Shown: positions 7,555 through 15,275 of the stretch, in pieces
Layout: each line of letters opens with the position of its first letter
How positions within the stretch are numbered: position 1 is the first letter of the stretch
DNA from: a virus
Length of the DNA stretch: 25,002 nucleotides
IMG/VR virus record: IMGVR_UViG_3300044621_000652
Coordinates: 1 to 25,002 of that record
Direction: 5' to 3' (one strand)
Notes under the pieces: generated by a model
What the model saw: the letters and a program-made list of their open reading frames with translations, nothing else
The model's database searches: none
What the model was told of the DNA's origin: nothing
Position numbers and translations under genes: made by a program

Positions 7555-10500
7555 TTCTCGCGCCAATCGAAGGAGAGACTGAGGAAGAGTTCCTGCTGCG
7601 ATACAACGCGATCGCGAAGTCGCTCGGCTACCCGCAGTCTCCGGAATCGGACTGGCTCTCCGATGAGGCCGACAGCGAGTGGCGTGGTTTCGGAGACCAA
7701 GAGAGCCGGTCTGCGTCGCCGCAGGCTGAGAGCCGCGAGGCTGCCGACTGCGGCCGTGACGAGAAGGGGCAGTTCGGCGAAAAAAACAAGTGCCAAGAGG
7801 ATGGGGATGGGTCCTCTGGAGACACCGCGACGGCCGCGAAGGGTTCCAAGAAGTCCGAAGAGGACATTCCGCTTGGCAACGTCCGTCGGCAGGACGTCAT
7901 GCTTCGCGGCGGCAGGTCCGTTGTCGTCATTGACAGGGAGGCGACCGAGCGGGCCAAGCAGGATCGCGTAGACAACCCGAAGCCGCCGGATTCACACCCC
8001 GCCAGCACGTCTGACCTGTACGGACGGACGTTTGTCCGGCGTGACGACCCGAAGAAGCCAAACAAGATCACCAGCCACGACCCGGTGTTCACGGACGAAG
8101 ACCTCGCTCAGAATGACATGTACGTGGCTCACGACGCTGCTGGACGGTTCCTTTCCGGCAGGCACGAGGACGAGAGACGAGCCGCTGGCGGGGAGGGTCC
8201 GGGTGCCGTCATCGACACTCGGAGAGACCTCACGCCAGAGCAGTTCGACTACGTTGTGTCCGCGCTCAAGGAGGACGTCGACAGGGCTTACGAGGAGGGC
8301 CGCAATCCCGGCTTCTACAGCACCGACATCGCCGAGTGCATGGACACCATGTCGAGCATGTACCCTGAGCTTCGGGACGAGTCCGAGGCGAAGAGGCTCG
8401 GGACGACGCCGGAAGATGCGTCCTTCGTATTCACGATGATCACGGCGATCACGAGTAATGGAACGGACCCTGCCCTCAACCTTGAGTCGGCCGATCGAAT
8501 CTATCGCCTGTATCGGGAGCATGGCTCGGTCCGGACCAACGATGACCTGATGGGCGGCCCACGGGCCGCAAAGATCAGGGAGTCTCTCGGGCGATTCCAA
8601 GACATGATCGACGAGTTCGGGGAGTCCCGCGTTCGTTCGCTCATGTCCGGCGTCACTCATGCCTCCTCGATCAATACCGCGATGAAGAAGCTCGCGAGGA
8701 GGTCGAAGGAGATCGGCGGTAGTTGGGGCGACAGGGGTGTCGGAGACTCTGAGCTACCGGACGAGGTCGTCCCCGTCGCGGCCGTGTTCGGCCCGAAGAT
8801 CGGCTCCTTCTTTGCGAACCTGAGCGGCAGGCATCAATTCCTGACGATGGACCGATGGCTGATGCGTTCTGTCGGCCGCGTGACCGGAGAACTCTTGTCG
8901 CGGTCGTCTCCCGAGTCGGCTAACAAGCAGGCTAACTTGGCGCTGAAGACTCTCAGGGCGATCAAGGGCAAGGAGGGTCTGTTCGGTGTCGACAAGCCAC
9001 CTCTCTCGCTCAAGAGGCAGGACGTCATCAGGTCCCTTGAGCTACAGGCGAGGTCCGGGATCGTCGAGGAGAGCGGCGCAGCGTACGAGTGGGCAAAAGC
9101 TGCTGAGAGGGCCTACAACAAAGTTCCGCGAGGGGTCGACAAGGATGGCAAGCCGAAGGGCAGCTACGGCGATCACCCTGACCCTCAGGTGCGGGCAGCG
9201 CACAAGGCCGGAAACGCGATGGCGAAATCGCTTGTCCACGAGCAGCAAGACCCACGGTCCGCTAGGGCAAGGCGAGTGCTTCGAGAAGTGTTTCGCGAGG
9301 TGGCGAGGAGAGTGGAGGCCGACAGCCCAGACTCCCGCGAAGGCGTTCAGGTCAGCGAGATTCAGGCTGTCCTCTGGCAGTACGAGCAGAATCTTTGGAA
9401 GAAACTTGGAGCGAAGACGAAGATCGAGGGAGACTCGCTGTACTCTGCGGCGGCGAAGTCGCTGAAGGCTAGCCGCGACTCTGGAAACTCGCCGAAGGCG
9501 CTCACTCCGCAAAAGTCTCGCAGGCCCAAGTCTGTTCGGTCGGAGGACAGGGCAGGCGAGTCTGACGACGGCGTCGAGACGGATTACCCGAACCAGTCCG
9601 GACAAGACTTGTGGGACGACGAAATCGAGACAGCAGGCGTCGACGTCCAGAAGCTCCTGAAGGCAGTTTCCGAAGACATCGTCGCCGAGTCCCGCTCCTG
9701 CGTAAAGGCCGAGGGCGGCAGGTTCGGACCCGGCAACGACTGTGCGGCTGATGGAGGCTCGACCGCCGTCTCTGATTCGCCGAGGGCTCGCGTTGACAAT
9801 AGCTGGAAGAAGATGCCGGAGGCAGTGCAGTGGACGGGCGACGACCTGAAGTCCTCGCCTCCGGCGAAGTCTCTCAGTGGCGTGAAGTCCGTCACGATGG
9901 CGGACGCGGAGCTTGTTGGAGACTCGCTCAAGGTTGTCGGCGTGACCCTCGATCAGGCGGCGAAGACGCTCGCGCCCGTCGGCAACAAGGACGCATCGGT
10001 TCAGATTCTGCACGGAACGCTCACTGAGGCTGCCCGGTATCTTTCTGACCCGAGCCTTCCGAGAGAGCCGTCCGCATCAGTGACGTTCTCCAGTCAGGTC
10101 TCGGTGGCAGGAATTGCGGACGCCGTCCAGACTGCCGCCACCTTGACGCGGACGGACGAGGAAGAGCTTCTGATGACCTACTCGATGTTCGCCGTCAAGC
10201 CAGAGGCGCAGCAGAACGCGAAGTTCGCGGTCGCTCGCGAGATGATGCGAGGAGTTGTCGACAGCATCTCGCAGGCCGAGAAGCTCGGCGTCAGCGACAT
10301 TATGATGCATGCCGCAGGCAGCGAGGCGAGCGAGCAGTTCAAGGGGTACAGGCTGTGGCCGAAGCTCGGGTTCGACGGCATCATCGACCGGCACATCATC
10401 ACTCCGACGTGGTCGGTTCGTCTTGGGTTCTTCGAGCCTTACGGAAGCAGTCTTCCGGACTCGATTCTTTCCCCGAGAGCCCAGCAGGAAAAGAGGTCTG

Positions 10501-11813
10501 GCAAGCTGACGGTTCAGGCTCTGTACGAGACGGCAGAGGGTCAGGATTGGTGGGAGCAGAACGGCCGCGAGATGTTTATGACGATCCTGCCCGGCCGCAA
10601 AGACTCGCCGGGGTGGCAGCGTTTTCAGCGGATGCGGGACAAGTTCTCGTCGCGATCGCTGAGCGTGTGCGATGCATTTGGCGATTCGGCAGAGTGCAGG
10701 AGCCTCATGGATGAGGTGTGGGCGGAGTTTCGGTTCGACCCAAACCAGCCTCGCGAGAACGACGGCAAGTTCGCGTCGAAAGCAGGCGGTGGAGGCCCGA
10801 CGACTATTCGCGGCGAAGCCATTCAGGACTGGGGGAAAAGTCGAGAGACTGAAATCTGGACTCCCGACAGGCCCCTGATTCGAGGGGCTGAGAACATCCC
10901 CAGCATCAGGATCGAGAAGCCGAGCGACGTTCGAGGGATCGCAGAGGACGAACTGAAGATGCCGATCTCTGACGTCGTGTCTGTTGGCGGTCCGGTTATT
11001 GACGCCGCAAAGAGGGCCGGGATAACTCTTCCGAGAATGGAAATCAGGCCGGATGACTTCGGTGGCCTGCACATCTCTTGGACTGCGAGAGGAGTCGCAA
11101 CGGGTCGAGGGTTTGCCGAAGACGAGAAAGAGTATGTCGAGGTCGGCCAATCGGTCAACGCCGTCGAGGCCAGCAGAACTCTCCAGAGGTCAAGGTCCGG
11201 GATCGTGATGAGCATGAACGGGTTCTTCATCCATCCGGATTTTCAGGGGATGGGGCTTGCCCTAGAGTCTCACGTTCGTTCGCTCTCCGTTTCATCCGAG
11301 AGAGTCAAGATGACGGCTGAGAGGTACGACACTCCAAACCCGATGAACAGAATGACCGGATACAAGGCGTGGATCAAATACGGCTACAACGCGCCAATGT
11401 CGAAGGTTTCCCTGCGAGTACCCATCCCCGAGAAGTTCAGTTCAGCGAAAACGCTTCTCGACGTGTACAGGATTCCGGGCGGACGGGAATGGTGGGCCGA
11501 GGTTGGACACAGCATCGACCTTGAGTTCGACCGCCGCCCCCGTAGCGATAGCATCGAAACTCTGCTAAAATTGCAGGATGCAATCCGCGCAAAGCACAGC
11601 AGGAGGAGCGTAGACATGACCGTTGATCAGGACCGTGTCGGCATCGACTGCGACCTCGACAAGATCGTCGACGAGGTGTGGGACGAGTTCGTCAAGGAGG
11701 GTCCGTCAGGGAAGACGGGCAACTCTCCGACTCAGGAAGACTGGGACAGGTGGGACCAAGAAAACGCGGAGTTGAAAGCCAAGGATGGCAAAGAAAAAAG
11801 CGAGCGAGATTGA
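7551..11813 (+). CDS. Giant multidomain phage protein with two GNAT-like domains
   Basis: This 1420-residue protein has a GTG start that overlaps the previous stop by 4 bases and a GGGGAA stretch upstream. Motif copy 5 is at 66-81. A large domain (about 100-640) has landmarks TMDRWLMRSVGR (near 432) and VSEIQAVLWQYEQNLW (near 605); similar pieces occur in phage polyvalent proteins, but I know no function. Degenerate motif copy 6 (716-731) follows. The first GNAT-like region (about 885-1015) has FKGYRLWPKLGFDGII and ALYETAEGQDWWEQNG. A cysteine-less motif copy 7 (1063-1077) follows. The second GNAT-like region (about 1200-1330) has HPDFQGMGLALE, matching the acetyl-CoA loop, then GYKAWIKYGYNAPM and PGGREWWAEVG. 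The C-terminus is acidic and may also be translated from an internal start at 11616. Substrates are unknown, and acetyltransferase activity is inference. Confidence 0.7.
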   Translation: MILAPIEGETEEEFLLRYNAIAKSLGYPQSPESDWLSDEADSEWRGFGDQESRSASPQAESREAADCGRDEKGQFGEKNKCQEDGDGSSGDTATAAKGSKKSEEDIPLGNVRRQDVMLRGGRSVVVIDREATERAKQDRVDNPKPPDSHPASTSDLYGRTFVRRDDPKKPNKITSHDPVFTDEDLAQNDMYVAHDAAGRFLSGRHEDERRAAGGEGPGAVIDTRRDLTPEQFDYVVSALKEDVDRAYEEGRNPGFYSTDIAECMDTMSSMYPELRDESEAKRLGTTPEDASFVFTMITAITSNGTDPALNLESADRIYRLYREHGSVRTNDDLMGGPRAAKIRESLGRFQDMIDEFGESRVRSLMSGVTHASSINTAMKKLARRSKEIGGSWGDRGVGDSELPDEVVPVAAVFGPKIGSFFANLSGRHQFLTMDRWLMRSVGRVTGELLSRSSPESANKQANLALKTLRAIKGKEGLFGVDKPPLSLKRQDVIRSLELQARSGIVEESGAAYEWAKAAERAYNKVPRGVDKDGKPKGSYGDHPDPQVRAAHKAGNAMAKSLVHEQQDPRSARARRVLREVFREVARRVEADSPDSREGVQVSEIQAVLWQYEQNLWKKLGAKTKIEGDSLYSAAAKSLKASRDSGNSPKALTPQKSRRPKSVRSEDRAGESDDGVETDYPNQSGQDLWDDEIETAGVDVQKLLKAVSEDIVAESRSCVKAEGGRFGPGNDCAADGGSTAVSDSPRARVDNSWKKMPEAVQWTGDDLKSSPPAKSLSGVKSVTMADAELVGDSLKVVGVTLDQAAKTLAPVGNKDASVQILHGTLTEAARYLSDPSLPREPSASVTFSSQVSVAGIADAVQTAATLTRTDEEELLMTYSMFAVKPEAQQNAKFAVAREMMRGVVDSISQAEKLGVSDIMMHAAGSEASEQFKGYRLWPKLGFDGIIDRHIITPTWSVRLGFFEPYGSSLPDSILSPRAQQEKRSGKLTVQALYETAEGQDWWEQNGREMFMTILPGRKDSPGWQRFQRMRDKFSSRSLSVCDAFGDSAECRSLMDEVWAEFRFDPNQPRENDGKFASKAGGGGPTTIRGEAIQDWGKSRETEIWTPDRPLIRGAENIPSIRIEKPSDVRGIAEDELKMPISDVVSVGGPVIDAAKRAGITLPRMEIRPDDFGGLHISWTARGVATGRGFAEDEKEYVEVGQSVNAVEASRTLQRSRSGIVMSMNGFFIHPDFQGMGLALESHVRSLSVSSERVKMTAERYDTPNPMNRMTGYKAWIKYGYNAPMSKVSLRVPIPEKFSSAKTLLDVYRIPGGREWWAEVGHSIDLEFDRRPRSDSIETLLKLQDAIRAKHSRRSVDMTVDQDRVGIDCDLDKIVDEVWDEFVKEGPSGKTGNSPTQEDWDRWDQENAELKAKDGKEKSERD
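7746..7793 (+). repeat. Cys motif copy 5, DCGR type
   Basis: The copy encodes DCGRDEKGQFGEKNKC near the N-terminus of the 1420-residue protein, just after ESREAA. Confidence 0.8.
9696..9743 (+). repeat. Cys motif copy 6, degenerate
   Basis: The copy encodes SCVKAEGGRFGPGNDC. The GRD part is lost, while the GGRF core, NxC and Cys spacing are kept. It lies between the first large domain and the first GNAT-like region. Confidence 0.7.
10737..10781 (+). repeat. Motif copy 7, cysteine-less PRENDGKF form
   Basis: The copy encodes DPNQPRENDGKFASK, which I recognise as the PRDxxGRF-type motif widespread in phage head-associated proteins. It lies between the two GNAT-like regions, so it links the local Cys motif to the wider phage motif. 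Confidence 0.7.
11601..11618 (+). promoter_or_regulatory. Strong internal ribosome binding site and ATG
   Basis: AGGAGG at 11601-11606 lies 9 bases before an in-frame ATG at 11616. It could start a separate 65-residue acidic C-terminal product (MTVDQDRVGIDCDLDKI...) of the 1420-residue gene, ending at 11813. Confidence 0.45.
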
Positions 11814-14301
11814 CCTCACCCCGCCGCAGGCCGCTCGCAAGGAAGCGGAGCGAGCCTTGGCGTGGAGGAGGGAGTTCGGACGAGGCGCGACCGCCGTCGG
11901 CATTGCCCGCGCGAGAGACATCAAGAACGGCGTCCGGCTTTCCCCCTCGACAGTGAGGAGGATGAAGGCTTTCTTCGATCGCCACGAGATCGACTCCAAG
12001 GCCGAGGGCTTCCGCCCCGGCGAGAAGGGCTACCCATCGAACGGCCGCATCGCGTGGGCCGCGTGGGGAGGCGATGCCGGAAGAAGGTGGGCTGAGAAAA
12101 TCGTTCGCCGCCTGAACGCCGCTCGTAGTACGGACAAGCGTTCCGCTACGATCGATAGAAAGAGGGCCACAATGACGAATATCGAGCGAAGGTATTTCGG
12201 TTCTTTCGGCGCGGCCGAGCAGTCCGAAGACGGAATGCTGTCCGTCGAGGAGAGAGCCGAAGAAGGCGGGGTCAAGAAGACCTACGTTGTCGGCTACGCT
12301 GCAAAATTTGGAATGGACTCGGTTTTGTTGGGGGATTTTGTTGAGAGGATTGCCCCGACTGCTTTCGACATCCTGAAGGAAGGCAAGGACCTGTCTGGCA
12401 AACCGATCCAGACTCGCGGCCTTTTCAACCACGACCCGAACCACCTCCTCGGTCGCTACCCGTCGACGATGAAGCTGAGCGTCGACGAGAAGGGTCTCCG
12501 CTACGAAATTCTTCTGCCTGAGACCCGGAAGGACATCGCCGAGATGGTTCGCAGAGGCGATCTGAGGGGAAGCTCGTTCAGCTTCATCGTGGCCGAGTCG
12601 GGCGGCGAGAAGTGGCACTACGAGAAGGGCCAGTCGATTAGAACCGTCCTAAAGATAAAAACTTTGGTCGACTGCGGACCCGTCACTTACCCGGCCTACG
12701 ATTCGTCCTCCTGCGCGATCGCGCAGCGGAGCTACCAGCAGTTCGCCGCGAAGAGAAGCGAGCGAATGGAGAAGAGAAACTCGCTGATGAGCGTTGTCAC
12801 GGCGGAGATCGCCAAGACTCAGGAGTTCATTGCTGAGCGGAGAGGCGGCGACTGTGGACGAGATGCTGACGGCAAGTTCTCTTCGGGGAACGCCTGCGCG
12901 TCGGGTTCCGGATCGGGGTCGTCCAAGCCCAACGCCGTCATTAAGAAGACGACCGGAGGAGACTCTATCAAGTCTTCTGCCAAGAAGATCATCTCCGACA
13001 CTGCCTCCGGAGCCACGCTCGGCGCGGCTATTCACGCCGGGTACAGCGCAGCAGCCGGTGCGGCCGTCGGGGCCTCGATCGGCGGCGTTCCGGGCGCGAT
13101 CGGCGGCGCGGTGGTCGGCGCGGCCACCGGAGCCGGTGCAGGCGCGGTCATCGGCGGCGCTTCCGCAGGCGGAGTCTCCGCGTCAACGGAGGTCGGCTCG
13201 AAGGTAGCCTCTGCCATATCGCCATCCACTAAGCAGAACAACCTCATCAACCTCGGCGGCGCCTTGGCGGGTTTCGTAGCTGGCGGCATCCCCGGAGCGA
13301 TGGCAGGCGCTGCCATCACTTCGATCGGTCAGGGTGTGGCTAATAAGATTTCCAGCGCGGGCAAGGCGAGGTTTGAGTCTGCCAAGAAGGGGGTCCGCGT
13401 CAGCGACTCGCAACTCAAGGCTGCCCAGAAGATTCTGGACGGCAACTCGCGAGGCAAGGCGAGCGGGAAGGTCAATGCGTGGACGAACAACGACGGAAAG
13501 GTTCACATGCATGACGACTCCGGGAAGAACCTTGCCTCCGTCTCGAAGGTAGGGAATGCCACGAACGCTCACGTTCACGTTGACTGGGCTGTCGCCGGTA
13601 CGGATGCCCCCAAGCTCGTTTCCAAGGTCGGGAAGGCTCTCGGCACCAATCGAGTCTCGACCGAGGTGCCTGACAACGACGCTGGCGACGTCATGGGGAA
13701 GGCTCTCGCTAAGGCAGGCTTCAGGGAGGACAAGAACTCGACAGGAGACGCCAGCGGCTCCCGCGTCTACGTGAAGACCCTCTCGAAGCCAAAGGTCGCC
13801 AAGCGGTTCGACGAGCTTGTCGTGTACTTCACCGAGAGGAGAGACTGCGGCCGGGACGACGACGGGAAGTTTTCGTCGGGCAATGACTGCGGCTCAACGC
13901 CTTCAAGCTCAGGGAAGTACATGGAGTGGAAGAAGGGCAAGGACCACAAGGACAAGGAGAAGGAGAAGTCCGCTCAGGAGTTTCTCGACAGGGCTCGCGA
14001 GGAGCAGTTGAGCAAGGGCGGCAAGGACGGCGGCAAGTCCGACGACGGTGGCGGCGTCCAGACATGGAGCAAGGGCGAGCATTTCCCGTGGACTGCCAAG
14101 CAGGTCGGCAGCGACGAGGGCTACGTTCAGGGGCAGCATCCTGACGGCAGCAAGACCGCGAAGTATCCGTTCAAGGGCGGAAACTACGCCGATGCCTACA
14201 AGAAGGTCTCGGAAGAGATCAAGGGGAAGCCAAAGAAACGGTCTGTCGACCCTCGCCAAGTCATCGAAGACACTCTGAGGTTTCTCAAGGACCGTCGCTG
14301 A
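11785..14301 (+). CDS. HK97-family prohead protease with N-terminal phage domain and long cargo-like C-terminus
   Basis: In this 838-residue protein, residues about 10-110 are a common phage domain (LSPSTVRRMKAFFDRHEID, GYPSNGRIAWAAWGGDAGR). Residues about 130-330 are a U35/S78-type prohead protease that would cut capsid and scaffold parts inside the prohead: YVVGYAAKF, LFNHDPNH with probable catalytic His216, and RGDLRGSSFSF with Ser263/264. Motif copies 8 (356-371) and 9 (687-702) flank a Gly/Ala-rich glycine-zipper stretch (about 418-515) that may insert in membranes, then a segment with WTNNDGKVHMHDDSG and HVHVDW. A charged Lys/Asp-rich tail ends the protein. Usual proteases of this family are about 200-250 residues. 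The ATG at 11785 overlaps the previous gene by 29 bases; a well-placed internal ATG lies at 12172. The extra parts may be carried into the capsid, which is inference. Confidence 0.82.
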   Translation: MAKKKASEIDLTPPQAARKEAERALAWRREFGRGATAVGIARARDIKNGVRLSPSTVRRMKAFFDRHEIDSKAEGFRPGEKGYPSNGRIAWAAWGGDAGRRWAEKIVRRLNAARSTDKRSATIDRKRATMTNIERRYFGSFGAAEQSEDGMLSVEERAEEGGVKKTYVVGYAAKFGMDSVLLGDFVERIAPTAFDILKEGKDLSGKPIQTRGLFNHDPNHLLGRYPSTMKLSVDEKGLRYEILLPETRKDIAEMVRRGDLRGSSFSFIVAESGGEKWHYEKGQSIRTVLKIKTLVDCGPVTYPAYDSSSCAIAQRSYQQFAAKRSERMEKRNSLMSVVTAEIAKTQEFIAERRGGDCGRDADGKFSSGNACASGSGSGSSKPNAVIKKTTGGDSIKSSAKKIISDTASGATLGAAIHAGYSAAAGAAVGASIGGVPGAIGGAVVGAATGAGAGAVIGGASAGGVSASTEVGSKVASAISPSTKQNNLINLGGALAGFVAGGIPGAMAGAAITSIGQGVANKISSAGKARFESAKKGVRVSDSQLKAAQKILDGNSRGKASGKVNAWTNNDGKVHMHDDSGKNLASVSKVGNATNAHVHVDWAVAGTDAPKLVSKVGKALGTNRVSTEVPDNDAGDVMGKALAKAGFREDKNSTGDASGSRVYVKTLSKPKVAKRFDELVVYFTERRDCGRDDDGKFSSGNDCGSTPSSSGKYMEWKKGKDHKDKEKEKSAQEFLDRAREEQLSKGGKDGGKSDDGGGVQTWSKGEHFPWTAKQVGSDEGYVQGQHPDGSKTAKYPFKGGNYADAYKKVSEEIKGKPKKRSVDPRQVIEDTLRFLKDRR
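12161..12174 (+). promoter_or_regulatory. Internal start for a protease-only product
   Basis: AGAGGG lies just upstream of an in-frame ATG at 12172, exactly where a normal prohead protease would begin (MTNIERRYFGSF). The N-terminal phage domain and the protease may therefore also be made as separate products. Confidence 0.4.
12850..12897 (+). repeat. Cys motif copy 8, DCGR type
   Basis: The copy encodes DCGRDADGKFSSGNAC directly after the protease domain and its trailing helix (TQEFIAERRGG). Confidence 0.8.
13843..13890 (+). repeat. Cys motif copy 9, DCGR type
   Basis: The copy encodes DCGRDDDGKFSSGNDC, preceded by a helix ending TERR. It separates the glycine-zipper module from the charged tail of the protease protein. 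Confidence 0.8.
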
Positions 14302-15275
14302 TGAGCAGCCTTTCGACGGACGCGAAGATAGCGAGCCTTGAGGCGTTCCTTCAGTCTCGTGCCTTTTGCCCCACCGGCATCGGCGGAGGCGTGGATAATT
14401 CGTGCGGCTCTTCCGGTCTGTCTACTGCGAAGTCGATTCCTAAAGAGGCCGCATCCGTCGCAACGCTGGCAAAGGGCGGTGCCTCTCGCACGGAGATTCA
14501 GGCCTCGATTGAGAAGGCGATCATCGGTGAGTCTAGTTGGCTCAGCGGCTACAAGCCGGGGCCGGTCTTGCCGTCGGAAATGTGCCGCGCTCTCGGCATC
14601 GCAATCGAGAACGAGGATTCACTCGACGAGATGATGGCGTCTTCTTGGCACTTCGAGCGGAGCGGGATCGCGGCGGCTATTGCGCAGATTGCTGCCGTTC
14701 GTTCGCTGGACCCGTCGATGCTACGGGGCGTCACCGTTCGGATAGACACGGCGAAAACAATTTCCGTGGAGACCGGAGAAAAATGGACTGAGTTTATCGA
14801 CGTTGCCGGAACCTACTTCCCTGCGACTGACACCGTCTACGTCTTAGCAGGGACTGTTGACTCTGATCCAAAAGACGTCGCGAGGCAGTTCGAGAGCGGC
14901 TTCCTCTCAACGCCAAGCGACATACACATAATCGTTCACGAGTTAGCCCACAAGGGCCACTACAAAGAGATCGAGCGGAAGACCGGCCTTAGATCGCCAA
15001 GGGGCGGAAGCGAGAAAGCGCAAGAGAGCTATCTCAGGGACGCCCAGCAGGCAGCCTATTCGAGCCTTACTTCAGAAACCTTGGCCGACCCTGAGTGGAA
15101 GGCTCGCTTTATTGGCAAAGCTCGCGGCGTTTCTTTTTATGCGACCACCGACCCGTTTGAGTTGGTCGCCGAGTATACAGCGGCGGTTCGGCTCGGCCAG
15201 AAGCAAAACGACGAAGACCTCGATCGCTTTTGCCGAGCCATGCTCGCTCCAGTCCCCCGGAGGGCAAGGCGATGA
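14301..15275 (+). CDS. Zinc metallopeptidase-like phage protein
   Basis: This 324-residue protein has an ATG overlapping the previous stop by one base (TGATG). Motif copy 10 is near the N-terminus (residues 23-35), preceded by ASLEAFLQSR as in the other copies. The C-terminal half holds HELAH (213-217) within IIVHELAHKGHY, and a probable third zinc ligand in LVAEYTAAVRLG (E291), the gluzincin arrangement. The same two elements (HExxH, then AEYxAxVRLG) are found in the C-terminal domain of the 958-residue protein at 7186-7460, so the two are paralogues. No signal peptide or transmembrane segment is seen. The substrate is unknown; it could cut host proteins or phage cargo. Zinc protease is recognised from motif, activity is inference. 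Confidence 0.7.
   Translation: MSSLSTDAKIASLEAFLQSRAFCPTGIGGGVDNSCGSSGLSTAKSIPKEAASVATLAKGGASRTEIQASIEKAIIGESSWLSGYKPGPVLPSEMCRALGIAIENEDSLDEMMASSWHFERSGIAAAIAQIAAVRSLDPSMLRGVTVRIDTAKTISVETGEKWTEFIDVAGTYFPATDTVYVLAGTVDSDPKDVARQFESGFLSTPSDIHIIVHELAHKGHYKEIERKTGLRSPRGGSEKAQESYLRDAQQAAYSSLTSETLADPEWKARFIGKARGVSFYATTDPFELVAEYTAAVRLGQKQNDEDLDRFCRAMLAPVPRRARR
14367..14405 (+). repeat. Cys motif copy 10, CxTGxGGGxDNSC type
   Basis: The copy encodes CPTGIGGGVDNSC near the N-terminus of the metallopeptidase protein. Confidence 0.8.

Noticed and set aside
9042-11150. Long minus-strand open frames opposite the 1420-residue protein
   Set aside because: Compositional shadows of the + strand gene, with Arg/Leu-rich products, no ribosome binding sites and no domains.
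15230-15271. Upstream ATG start for the ADP-ribosyltransferase gene
   Set aside because: The ATG at 15272 has GGAGG at ideal distance and the 4-base ATGA overlap typical of this operon; the upstream start lacks a good ribosome binding site.
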